Source: Ramazzottius varieornatus (lineage: Eukaryota > Tardigrada > Eutardigrada > Parachela > Ramazzottiidae). From it: DNA of 64,000 nucleotides. The stretch covers positions 8,031,067 to 8,095,066 of the forward strand of contig BDGG01000001.1 of assembly GCA_001949185.1 (NCBI GenBank), read 5' to 3'. The notes below the pieces were generated by a model that was not told the origin of the DNA, ran no database searches, and saw nothing but the letters and a program-made list of their open reading frames with translations. The translations under genes and the position numbers were made by a program. Positions 48,070 to 58,400 of this stretch are shown here, piece after piece. Each line of letters begins with the position of its first letter. Within the stretch, counting starts at the first letter, position 1.

Positions 48070-49128
48070 ATGACTCCACTTGAGATCGCTGACTGGTGTA
48101 CTGCTGTTGGAAGCTTCTTCAAATATGTCCAGACGAAAGTCTTGATGAAGGAATCTGCCAAAGTAAAGGAAGATGTCATCCTGCTGTCCACTGGATTACT
48201 CAAAGTACAGGGATCGATCGTAAAGATGCTCGTGGAGAAGATTGATCAGTTACCAACCAAGATAGAAGATGGGATTCGTGATGCAACAAAGCAAGCTGCC
48301 AAAGACGTACAGTCATCTTACCAAACAACCGCTGCTAAACAGACGTTTGCCGATATGGTAAAGCGAAACCCCAATGTCCTGATTCTGAAGCCTGTCGACG
48401 GGGAAGAAAATAACGGACACCGGAAGTCTAACCGTGAGCTCACTGAGCTAGGTAGCAAAGTAAAGGAAGCCCTGGGGCCCGGAAGTAATCAAGTCAAGCT
48501 AGGTGGAATCAGATCTACTGCGAACAACGGAGCCGTTTATGAATTCGCCACTAAAGAAGATCGCGATAAAGCTAAAATAGCCCTCGAGAACTGCACTCCT
48601 GCGACGAAATACTCGGTGAGTCTTCCTAGAAAACCTCAAGTAGTGAACAAATTTGACCCGCAGGATGTAACGGAAGAAGAGATACTGGGCGCTGTTGCTG
48701 ACTGTCCTGGAGTGGAAGCAGTTGACTGCGCTGTGGTGAAGAAGATGGGCAGAGACGACCAGGTCACGCGACCGTACCTACTAGAAGTATCAGAACAGAA
48801 TAAGCTGGCCTTGTTGACAAGGGGATATGTCCTAGTCAACGGATTCATCAAATGCAGGATTGAGGAAAACTCGATCCAGTGTTTTGCTTGCTTCGCTTTT
48901 GGCCACATTGCTGCCAACTGTAAGCAACATCGATGCGGAAAATGTGCTTCGAACGACCACAAAACTCGTGACAGTTCCAGCCTAGATGTGAAATGCTGCA
49001 AATGCGTCGAGAAGAAGGTCGATATGCAGAATGTCCCTAAACATGGCGCGTTCCAGATTCGGCTATGTCCGGTGGCTAAGGCGGTCTCAGAGAGGCGGTT
49101 TCAACAGGTAACTATCACAAAAACTTAA
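48070..49128 (+). CDS. LINE-B ORF1: RNA-binding Gag-like protein
   Basis: The intact frame of 352 codons encodes a nucleic-acid-binding protein of a non-LTR retrotransposon. An N-terminal helical part (about residues 20-95) looks coiled-coil prone. Residues about 140-190 resemble an RRM-like fold. A zinc knuckle CFACFAFGHIAANC (C271, C274, H279, C284, CX2CX4HX4C) is followed by CGKCASNDHK, whose last Cys is replaced by Ser. Further Cys pairs are at 309-312. The ATG at 48070 follows TCAATCAATCAAACGGG. ORF2 starts about 20 bases downstream. ORF1 is the only complete retroelement frame in the window. Confidence 0.85.
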   Translation: MTPLEIADWCTAVGSFFKYVQTKVLMKESAKVKEDVILLSTGLLKVQGSIVKMLVEKIDQLPTKIEDGIRDATKQAAKDVQSSYQTTAAKQTFADMVKRNPNVLILKPVDGEENNGHRKSNRELTELGSKVKEALGPGSNQVKLGGIRSTANNGAVYEFATKEDRDKAKIALENCTPATKYSVSLPRKPQVVNKFDPQDVTEEEILGAVADCPGVEAVDCAVVKKMGRDDQVTRPYLLEVSEQNKLALLTRGYVLVNGFIKCRIEENSIQCFACFAFGHIAANCKQHRCGKCASNDHKTRDSSSLDVKCCKCVEKKVDMQNVPKHGAFQIRLCPVAKAVSERRFQQVTITKT

Positions 49129-49147
49129 CGAGGGTGCAAGCGGCTCT

Positions 49148-52020
49148 TTGAGTCAGCGAGCGCCCAATTTCCCCAATGTAAAATCAAACGTCAAGTTACA
49201 TACCCTGTTGTTTCGCCACTGCAATGTCAGAAGTTTGAAGTCCAAGAGTGCGCAGGTTAAGTCGTGGTGCACCGCTGCCGATATCTGTATTATTGATATA
49301 ACTGAAACGTGGGATGACGGCTGCATAGCCGACAACGTCTTTGCTGATTTACGGTGTTTTAATGTTTTCAGAAAACCACTTTTAGATGGGTATGGAGGTG
49401 TGGCGATGGTTGTCAGGAAGATGGGGTTGTGTACTTGAGACAGAGCTGATCTTGAGTGCAGTGAGATAGAATTATTAGTTATTGAGCTTCCCACAGCAAA
49501 GGTGATTGAAGGTGCATTCTGTGCGCCACCAAATAAGGTAGTGGAAGATGTGTCACGATTGAGCGACCACGTCCGAAAATTTCCACAAGAAATAATTGAT
49601 AAGCTGATACTCATCGGCGACTTCAACACTCCGAATGTCGATTGGGGTAAATGTCTGGCAGATACACAGAATGGGCGGGTCTTGTTAGAACTTTGCAGAG
49701 AAATGTCGTTTAGGCAACTGATAGATTTTCCGACTCGAAACAATAATGTTCTTGATCTGATTTTCACCCCTAGAACTTCTCTAGTTACAGATGTAACCTC
49801 AGTATGTCCGCCTTCCGCCAAGTGTGATCATGATGCTCAACAGTTCAAACTTCATCTTCGCAAACAGAGAGTGCAACCAGTCATGAAGTGACGATGGAAG
49901 TTCGTCAATGGATCTCAAGCAGCCTTCGTCGAGGCAGTACGAGTCGCCCACCTACAAGACCAGTTCGATATCATGACGTTACGCTGTGCAGCTGAAGTCC
50001 TGGATGACGCTCTGGTAGAGATAGCTTCTTCTTATCACCGGTACATCACGCGCGAAGAAAAACGCAACCACCAGACATGTCGAAAAGAAATTGTGAAGTT
50101 AAAACAAGTGAGAGACGCCGCGTTTAAAAGATTCAATCGCTGCAAGGTTCAGCCGCTGCAAGATGCATTACGGTGAGCGCGGGGAGATCACTCGAAGAAA
50201 CTCGAAGCAGCTATTGAGAAGGTCGAAACAAGGAACTTGCTCGACATCGCAACTGCCTCCCGTCGGGACAGTAAGAAGTTCTGGAACTACGTCCGCACAA
50301 GCGTCGACAAGAAGCCACTGCAACCCATCAGCGATCCCAACGGTATACTTCACTACGACGACACCAAGCGAGCGGAACTTCTAAACTCCGCTTTCGTGTG
50401 CGGCATGCTGCCTTGCACTGAACACTGTATCCATCAGCTGGCGACCCTCTTACTGGAAGAGCCAGATCCGCAGTGGAAACTGATTAGTGAAGATGAGGTG
50501 CGAGAAGCGCTTAACTGTATGGACTCAAAGAAGGACTCAAAGAAGTGTTGCAGCGCTGGGTATTTCCCTGATCTCTGGAAAACCCAATATGTCACTGCTG
50601 TTCCGAAAAGCTCGAAGGACCCAACCTCGGTTTCTTCGTGGAGACCCATCTCCATCTTACACCCAATATCCAAGTGTTTTGAAAAGGTAATCGGTAAACG
50701 ACTCCGTAATTTCCTGGAAGGCAGGAATGCATTTGGGAGTAATCAGTTCGGTTTTCGTGAGGGTCACTCAACGGAGCTCGCTAGTCTACTGATAACCCAG
50801 TTCTGGGCAGACGTAAATCACAGCAAGGTTGAGATCGATGCAGTGTTTTTGGACTGCACGAAAGCGTTTGATCGGGTCGATCCTAAAGTGATGTTACAGA
50901 AGTTAGAGATGTTTGGAGTCCCAACTCAGTGCAGAAGATTGGTAGAGAGCTATCTGTCGAACCGACGACAGGTGGTTACTGTGAACGGTAAGTCATCGGA
51001 CGTCTTGCCCGTAACAAGTGGAGTCCCTCAGGGATCTGTTCTTGGTCCGATCTTATTTATTGCTCTGATGTCTGATACAAATACTGCTGTATCGCCTGGT
51101 ACTTGTCTCAGTCTTTTCGCAGATGATATTTTAGTTTCCCGTCCACAAGAGACCGCCAGTGATCATTCCATTTTCCAACCGGATCTAGACAATATCGCCG
51201 CCTAGACAATACCAGGCGATAAAGAAGTATTTATATCAGACATCAGAGCAATAAATAAGATCAGACCAAGAACAGATCCTTGAGGGACTCCAACTTGGAA
51301 GGAACTGTCATACCTAGTGCGCTCACCGCCAAGTACCTGGGTATCCACATCGACAGCAGACTAACCTGGACGGCTCACTGGTCTGCCAAATGCGCGTCAG
51401 TCCGTAACCGAATCCGAAATCTAAATTCCTTGCTCAAGTACAGGAACTCGGCAGCACGCATCAGGCTGTTTGATGCACAAGTGCAATCTTTACTTGACTA
51501 TTGTCCATCGGTTGTGTGGTCGTCGCTGGTAGGTACCCTCAGAGAAACTGAAAAGTGCGCTGGTAAGTTTCTCCGCACAGCTCGGCTTGGTGATAGCCCT
51601 AGCTGGTCTGATCACGAACGGTATCACTTTAATGCCTTGGAAGTTGGACGGAATAGCCGATTGATTCGGCGGATAAAACTGTCACTATCTCTTGCTTACA
51701 AGCTTATTGTTGGTACGGTGCCGTTGGGTTCTTGTGTTTTCCAGCCCTTAGAAATTCCAGAGGGTTTTTGTCCCTCGTACTCAACACGAAGTCTGAACAG
51801 AATACGCACGCATCTCTGTCCCGTTCAGCCCACTGGCTCCTTCCTGAATCGTCGAAAGTTACTCACCAGTCCTGACTTCTTCGTCGGGATAATGTGTAGC
51901 TTGTGAAACTCGCTGGACTTTCCAGCTGCTGCCTATGAAACTAAGTGGAAATTTGAACTAGCTCTCGTGTCTGTTGACTGGAAGTCTTTTCCTTTGCTAA
52001 ACCGACTTTTTCCTTGTGAC
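49148..52020 (+). pseudogene. LINE-B ORF2: endonuclease and reverse transcriptase, broken
   Basis: The APE-type endonuclease reads LLFRHCNVRSLKSK, DITETWDDG, then past a stop at 49436 LILIGDFNTPNVDW and CDHDAQ. The linker crosses stops at about 49890 and 50174. The RT has SSWRPISILHPISKCFEKVI, FGFREGHSTE, FLDCTKAFDRVD (palm Asp), TSGVPQGSVLGPILF, and FADDI (about 51116-51130, catalytic Asp pair). A break at about 51205-51280 precedes YLGIHIDSRLTWTAHW and the thumb. The end is near YETKWKFELALVS (about 51940). The motif set suggests the CR1/Jockey side of the LINE tree; this is an inference. The segment between MDSKK and CCSAGYFPDLWK lacks the usual K-S-x-G-P-D-G block. Confidence 0.9.
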
Positions 52021-52441
52021 TTATCGTTCTGATCTCTTTCCGTTGATTATTGTAAGCAAATGGTGGTCCAGACAAACATTTAGGGAATAGAGGTATACGG
52101 AGCCCTCCTGCGACAGCCACTCTAATGTTGGCCTAGCAAGGTCGATTGCAAACGGAACCATGGACCGGAGTAAACTCCTTAGTGAGTGGATCCGGTAGCC
52201 TGCAGTCTCCGAAGCCCTGTTGGCTTGAGCTCGGACTGAGAAACCGTCCTCCGACGAAGAAAGATGGTTAAGCAGCCAAAGTGGCAAAATCAACATTTGC
52301 CAGCCCTGAAGTGCTAATTTTACAAATGGTACTCTTTTCCGACTGTATTCTACCGATATTGTGATGTCCTGTGGCCTTGATGGGACAAGTTCCCGTGCTG
52401 ATGGACTTTAAACCAATAAACCAAGAAAAACAAAAAAAACT
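52021..52441 (+). repeat. LINE-B 3' UTR and A-rich end
   Basis: A non-coding stretch follows the ORF2 end and finishes CCAATAAACC, then an A-rich run of about 20 bases (52421-52440). This fits a 3' end with a polyadenylation signal. Confidence 0.6.
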
Positions 52442-54390
52442 CCCGAATCAATGAGCAAACTGGTCGTCGGGAATCTTTTACAACATTAAGAAGTGGACCG
52501 AGCACTATTCTTCCCGCTTTCCCCAAATGAGCCTAAGAACTTGGCCTCCCACTACTTGACCAGAATCCATGAGTTGTGAGAATCGTGAAGATTGTCCAGA
52601 AAAGGGAGACCAAGTTGGCTTTCACGCACTGTGGCTGAGGGAAGGCCAGGCGCTCTGCCTTTTGTACGTACTTCCCGCAGCATGCGAAAACATACTGACG
52701 TTAAACCTCAACCCTCACGAAAGAAAAGTGCGTGCTTGCGCGGTGACGCACTGTTAACAAAAATCAGTTCCAGATGAGCAGCATTAACGACACTGTGTTA
52801 TGTGATCAAAATCGTTTACTGTAAAATGAAGGTACATCATGGTCGAGACAAGCGATTTGCAAGATTTGCCATTTTGCTGGTGTTTTTCATCGCAATTTTT
52901 TTCACGTTTTATCCAAAGAGCTGCGTGTTTGTTGTGACCCGACAGAATGGGTCGACATAGGACGTGCACCAGTCATGTGACTTGATTTCGCTATCGGGCT
53001 TATTTCTGAAGTACTGTCGAATCCAGGTACAAATGCAGTGAGAAAACTTGATGGTTTTCCGTTCTGATTACCACGTTGTTGTTTCGAATCCGACCAAGAC
53101 GCCGTATCTGCTGAACGATTGAAAAACGATCGGTTCTTGAGATCACCCGAAAGGTTTGCGTTTCGTTCTTTTCTATGATAAGAGAGACTCTTCGGCGATA
53201 TTTACCGTGCCGAAACCCAACGGAACATCGCTCTTCAAATTCAGAGAAATGGGGAAAGAAAACGCGCCATTTAGGTTTGTCGCGGATAAGACAGGATGAA
53301 GAGTTGTATCCGCTTTTTGTCGACGGATAAATTCTTATCCGTGGATAGAAAGCGGCTAACAATAGATAAGAACGAATAAGAACCACACCGCTTTATTACT
53401 GGTTGACTGATTGTACCAAGCCATCAGTTTTAATTAGCTGATCGGCTGCCCTCTATGTAATGGTTCAATTAAGGGTACGCTCCGGTGGTGCTAATCGGCT
53501 CTTATCCATAATCATCCAACTTAACCTTTCTCTAGTTCGCGAATCAAAAGGTGAATGAAACTTTTCAACGTATCTTATCCGTGACTAACCCGCCGTCATT
53601 GCGGCAGTTATGACATCGTGCTTCAGAGTAACGGGTGTATGTCTTTCTGACCGCGCGATCTGACCCTAGATGGTACTACCGATAACAGACCTGTTCTGAA
53701 ACTGTCTTGGATGTTTCGGTCTAACGACACAAATGTCAAGAGTTTTTGCCGAACTTTCATGGTTGGTTGCCTTGTGAGACCTACACGTTTTTCAGAAAAA
53801 GAGAAGATGTTTGTTTCGTTAATCCGGAAAAGTAGTTCCAGAACCCTATTGTTATCGACAGTCTATGCAACCCCATCCAACGAGAAGCTAGCGTGAACAG
53901 ACAAAGGGCATCCAGGCTCATGCAGCACGAGGGGAAGGTTACTGAGTTGGTCGTCCCATGTTTCGGTCGTTGAGTCCACCAAGGGCACATGACACGCGTC
54001 TTATAAGAATAGTATGGCTCTTATGGCCTAACCGAAATCAATCGAACGCGAAGTCGACCGGGTGCTTCGGAATCTGCCTGCGGTTTTAGGGACGTTTTCT
54101 GTATTTTCCGTGTGCGGCCTTTATCCCTGAAGAAGTCAAATAAATAGCTTTATTCAGACGAAGACAACTATAAAAACAGGAGATCGAATTAAAAACAACA
54201 AATCATAATGACACGGTTTCTCGCTTCTCAAGGTTTGAAACATAAACTACTTCTTCGGGTACTTCGTCTCCTTTGCTGTACATGAAACACAAAAAGGATT
54301 ACCGCGTTGCATTCGAGAGACAACCGTCGTTTGAAATACTGAGTAGATCTACTTTCAAAAAAGGTCAACAAGCTTTTCCCCGATTGCGTT
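52442..54390. other. No gene seen
   Basis: Frames are short. Minus-strand frame 53386-53000 has 128 codons and no domain. Confidence 0.3.
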
Positions 54391-54394
54391 GATC

Positions 54395-54790
54395 AGGTCA
54401 GTCGCAACTGGTCCTCAGGATCCGCATGTGACAAACCCCAACGGAACGAAAAGTTGCCGCGAGGCGATTTTCCTGGTACTTCATAATCTTTCTCTCCTCC
54501 GCGTCTTGGGCAGCGGCTCCGATTTTCTCACTTAACTCGCAGACGTAAGGCTTCGTCAATTTGTCAACCACGGTGAAATCCCAGACTAATTCCTTTCCAT
54601 TCTGTCAAGGTACCATAGTCTTACCGTCAGGTCTGAGTCCATCATCTCGCGAAAGTCCCAATGGTTCAAGGATTGCGGGAAATTGTGCTGAAACAAGGGC
54701 GGGCTGCACAGGTTCATTCAAGCAGACATGTCTGCTTTGACATCCGTACTCTTGAAGCTCGGAGAAAGGCGAAGCAAGAAACGCATGACA
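54395..54790 (-). pseudogene. LINE-A C-terminal fragment, copy 5
   Basis: On the minus strand, VSAQFPAILEPLGLSRDDG and RPDGKTMVP, a stop, then QNGKELVWDFTVVDKLTK and AAAQDAEERKIMKYQE follow the same order as LINE-A blocks at 1130-1290. One in-frame stop replaces the usual Trp after TMVP. Confidence 0.75.
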
Positions 54791-54879
54791 ACACTTAAAC
54801 AGGCTGTCCCTTCCTCAGATTTAAAACGTAGCAACTCTCAGCAAGACCGTTGTTATCCTGAGATGGGTTGATCACAATG

Positions 54880-55140
54880 AGAATTTCCCGCTGGATTTCT
54901 TAAAGAAAGTAAAAGATTTAGATTTTCTTGTCGTTTCTGCCATCTCTCTTCCGACAGGCTTAAACAGCTTTGTTGCCCTGATTCTCCGTAGTGCGAGGGT
55001 CTCCCGATGAACCGGGCAGAACTCCGAATGGCTTTTGATGTCTTGGTAGTTGGTACAGTGCGGCGAAGCACACCTGTCCCAAGTTTTTGCCCTAAAAAAT
55101 TGGTCGTCTTTTGGAGGGAATTCTGCGAACAAGCACAATT
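54880..55140 (-). pseudogene. LINE-A C-terminal fragment, copy 6
   Basis: TKLFKPVGREMAETTRKSKS and FTFFKKSSG on the minus strand match the last LINE-A block. It lies 5' (on that strand) of copy 5, which encodes an earlier block, so the two are separate insertions or a rearrangement. The preceding 40 codons (CASPHCTNYQDIKSHSEFC) are Cys/His-rich and not explained by the family. Confidence 0.6.
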
Positions 55141-55609
55141 TTTCAGAGAGAATCCTAACGTTCTTCTATCAGAAGCTAGCCGGATATCCCTTGTCTGTCA
55201 AAAAACATCCGGGTTTTCGAACCAAAATTTCCACGCAAGAACTGGCGCACGATCTGTTTTCGTCATTTCGCAAAACGGGTTTTGAACCTAGAAAGCAGAT
55301 CTTTCGCAGTTAGACCAAGCCGCTGATGCCGAAAGTTCTGAAAGCTAAGGCAGCGTCGGAAGACCACAGTACGGCCGGGATCTTCAGCCGGAATTTAAGT
55401 ATGATTTGAAACTTTTCAAAAAGTTGCGCTTTGCCTCGATCACCACCGCATATAGATTGACTATCCCTCGAGAGAAAACATAGACCGAATTTTGTAGTAT
55501 CATCGAACTGGTCGACAGATTGTAAAACAGCCGAACATATGCGGGCTGCGAACTCGTTAGATTTTGAGCACTGGTTGGCTACTGAACTGCGAAATTTTTC
55601 TCATTGCAG

Positions 55610-56638
55610 GACAGCTTTTTCTACTCACAGTATTATCTCTCCATGGACTGCGCTAATCTATCTAGCGAAAACAGTTTGGCAGTGTACCTCTCAAAGTTGA
55701 GACGATCTAACGACAGGAAAGTACGCGAATCAAGGAACTACTGGATCGGAAAAAGTTCTCTTTTAAGAACAAACGCAGTGATTAATGGTTCGGTGGCTAC
55801 AACTCACTGGTGCGGAAGACTCGGGAACACGATGTTCCAGATTGCATCGATAATTGGGATTGCAAAACGCAACAGTTTGATTCCAGTTGTTGACGGGGCA
55901 AACGGGCACAAATTTTTTGGAGGCCTTCGTTTTGCAAACACGACTACCGGCATTAACATTAGCGTAACTGCGAAGAGGTGCATTATCAGAGAGCCGGGAG
56001 TTGGAATTTACGTTAAAGAGACAGAAAATTTGGCGGGGCCCTGTAAGGGATACGAGGCCGTTGGTGTTTCTGGCTGTCTGCAGTCGTGGAAATATTTTCA
56101 AAATGTAGATCACGATGTGCGGCGTATGTTGACTTTCAAAATCAGCGTTTATCGAACCGCAGAACTACGAATTTTCGAGGGGATGCGCTCACTCTGGAAA
56201 GATCCCAGGAACAGAAACGTGGTGGAGACGGTAGGTGTACATGTGCGAAGGTCAGATTTCACTCACCCAGGCTGGATCGAAATAGGTGCAGTTTCTGCAA
56301 CAGACGGCTACTTTGTGCGAACCATCGCCGAGTTGGAACTCAACGCCACGGCAGTAATGTTTGTTGTGGGGGATGACTATGAGTACTGCAAACGTCTTTT
56401 TACCGGATATAATATGTTCATTCTGGACACCAGTCCTATTCCCGAAGTAGACATGGCGTTACTGCACATGATGGACAGACTCATCATATCGTCTGGAACG
56501 TTTGGATGGTGGAGTGCGTATCTTGGCTCCGCCAAAGAAGTTTATTACTACAAGAACTGGCCAAGAGCCGGCAGCCGACTGCAGAATGAGCTCCGACACG
56601 AAGACTACTTTTTGCCCCAGTGGAATGGTCGAGCATAG
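55610..56638 (+). CDS. GT11 alpha-1,2-fucosyltransferase-like catalytic exon
   Basis: The enzyme class transfers fucose from GDP-fucose to galactose of glycans in the Golgi lumen. Visible motifs in order are WCGRLGNTMFQIASIIGIAK (family N-terminal motif), GVHVRRSDFTHPG (the HxRRxD GDP-fucose site, with Ser where Gly is common), FVVGDDYEYCKRLF, and DMALLHMMDRLIISS with TFGWWSAYLG. The exon opens at an acceptor (TTTTTCTCATTGCAG) in phase 0. An internal ATG is at 55643, and the frame runs without a break to the stop. No membrane anchor is in this exon, so an upstream exon is expected but not identified. Length (about 340 residues) fits the family. Confidence 0.92.
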   Translation, partial: DSFFYSQYYLSMDCANLSSENSLAVYLSKLRRSNDRKVRESRNYWIGKSSLLRTNAVINGSVATTHWCGRLGNTMFQIASIIGIAKRNSLIPVVDGANGHKFFGGLRFANTTTGINISVTAKRCIIREPGVGIYVKETENLAGPCKGYEAVGVSGCLQSWKYFQNVDHDVRRMLTFKISVYRTAELRIFEGMRSLWKDPRNRNVVETVGVHVRRSDFTHPGWIEIGAVSATDGYFVRTIAELELNATAVMFVVGDDYEYCKRLFTGYNMFILDTSPIPEVDMALLHMMDRLIISSGTFGWWSAYLGSAKEVYYYKNWPRAGSRLQNELRHEDYFLPQWNGRA

Positions 56639-58054
56639 ATCTGATTTACAGCACGAATCACCTAACAGTTTCTCTACAAGCTACTATCGGCTTCGCATAG
56701 AATTTCATGCTGACCCCGATAAATATGATGGGGACGCACCGATCTGGTGACTCAAACAGAAAAACACGTATACCCTTGTCAAAATCAACAGACGTGTCAA
56801 AAGTTGATTCAGGCACAAGAGCTGTTCCTCTCCGACAGCCAGTGGCTAATCACAGATTATGTCTTCATGCTATCAGCTGACAGACGGAAACCGTAGTCTT
56901 CCGACCTAGACCCTGTTCAGTCCTGTTTATCTTAGGTGGAGCATCTTATTTCCAAGCAGAATCAATGTCGGGCACCTAAGGAAACCCAAGCTGTTTGCAG
57001 GCAACCTGACTTCTCTAAAGCCTGTCCCGGGAGTGAAGTGATCATGAGCAAAACCTGCAAATGGCTGAACGGCAATGTTTCGAATCGTTCGATCGTTTTG
57101 AGCTTAATGAAATCCAGTCATACATTTCGATGTACCAGCATCGTAATACGCGCAGCGCTAGCGAGAAGATCGGCGCGTTTAGCAAAAGATCAGCATTTCT
57201 GAGAGACGCTGAGGCGGAAGTTGACTGTTCGACGTCGACCATACCTGCTGGCAGACCGTTGTTGTCTGTTTCGGAACCCACCAGTAGTACTGGTGGGTTC
57301 CGACTGGCACGAGCTCGGTGAAGGTGAATTGCTCGGTTGTGGCCCGCCAGACGTAGCTAGAAAACTGGAAGTGCAGGTTTACTGACCGACTGCCATACAT
57401 CGCTTCGCCCAGTGGCGCTACATCGAGCCGAAATCCGAATACAGAGGCAGCGATCTTTAGGTCGAAGCAACCAAGCCGGGCAAGGAAGCCAAATGAAAAA
57501 AGGTTGCGACACCAGCCTGAAAGAAGCAGAATGTCCGATCTACTACCTCTACGAAAAAAAGGAGGGCTCCTACCAAAACAAGTTTTGCTAAGCGGAAGCT
57601 TTCACCCACTACTCCGGCTCCTGCACGCAGCCAGCAAGTTTCGAGCGAACCAGCCGGTCCGATGTGGGTCAAAGGAGAGGTGAGGTGCGCGAGCCCAGTT
57701 ACTTCAACCACTCGAATCACTCCACATGCGATTTCCCATCCGAAACTAAACAATATGAGTCCTCTAAGTGGTTTTGTTGCTTCTCGATCCAGAAGTGACG
57801 ACCCTCTTCTTGACGGAGACCATGTGCTAAGCTCATGACGCGAATGACAAACTGACAGAAACCGTGAAGAGCTATTCTGGGAAATCTGAATATTCATCGG
57901 ATGTGATCCTTAGTTACATATGGCTTTCGTCGGCCCAATATGTGTACGAACTTTTTTGCTTCCAAACTGTTCGGACATCAGGTTGCTCAGAATACTCAGG
58001 AGCATTAAGTGGCAGAGCCGCCTCGCTTCGCTACGAATACCATTGCGATTAGGA
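56639..58054. other. No supported gene; one strong hairpin
   Basis: Plus-strand frames at 57061-57321 and 57440-57840 (the latter Lys/Thr/Pro-rich, with a stop) and minus-strand frame 57897-57457 have no domain. The 15-bp hairpin at 57271-57303 is listed separately. Confidence 0.3.
57271..57303. repeat. Perfect 15-bp inverted repeat, 3-base loop
   Basis: TCGGAACCCACCAGT, AGT, ACTGGTGGGTTCCGA. It would form a very stable hairpin in RNA or cruciform in DNA. Function unknown. Confidence 0.85.
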
Positions 58055-58400
58055 ACGTGAGGCATAGAAAATCAATCAATCAAAACGAAGGCGCAGTTCG
58101 GGGCAGGATCGCGTTCAAGAGACTTGATGGACTTTACTGGAAAGCATTCCCTGAAATCTGAATCACCCCACCACTCACCCTGTACCTTCGACTCATCCCA
58201 ACATCTATTACAGAACGCAATGACAGAGAAAGCTATAGATATCACAGAAGAGATCACAGAAAGAATCCCGGTATCACAAAGGAACTCCTGTTACGCCTGG
58301 AACAGTTGACTGAACCGGAAACGTTAATCAAGGCTTTTGACTGCCGTTACGTCACGTCCTGCAGTCAGTTTTGGTTGATTGATTTGCCATGTCCTCACGT
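58055..58400. mobile_element. MITE family M1, copy 2
   Basis: About 346 bases with ends ACGTGAGG...AATCAATCAATCAAAA and the inverse TTTTGGTTGATTGATTTGCC then ATGTCCTCACGT. It matches 26508-26825 along its length, with an extra insertion of about 30 bases around 58235-58265. Non-coding. Confidence 0.85.

Noticed and set aside
49153-49821. 222-codon minus-strand frame
   Set aside because: Antisense of the LINE-B endonuclease.
57457-57897. 146-codon minus-strand frame with hydrophobic stretches
   Set aside because: It lies opposite a Lys/Thr/Pro-rich plus-strand frame, has no family match that I recognise, and no signal or splice context.
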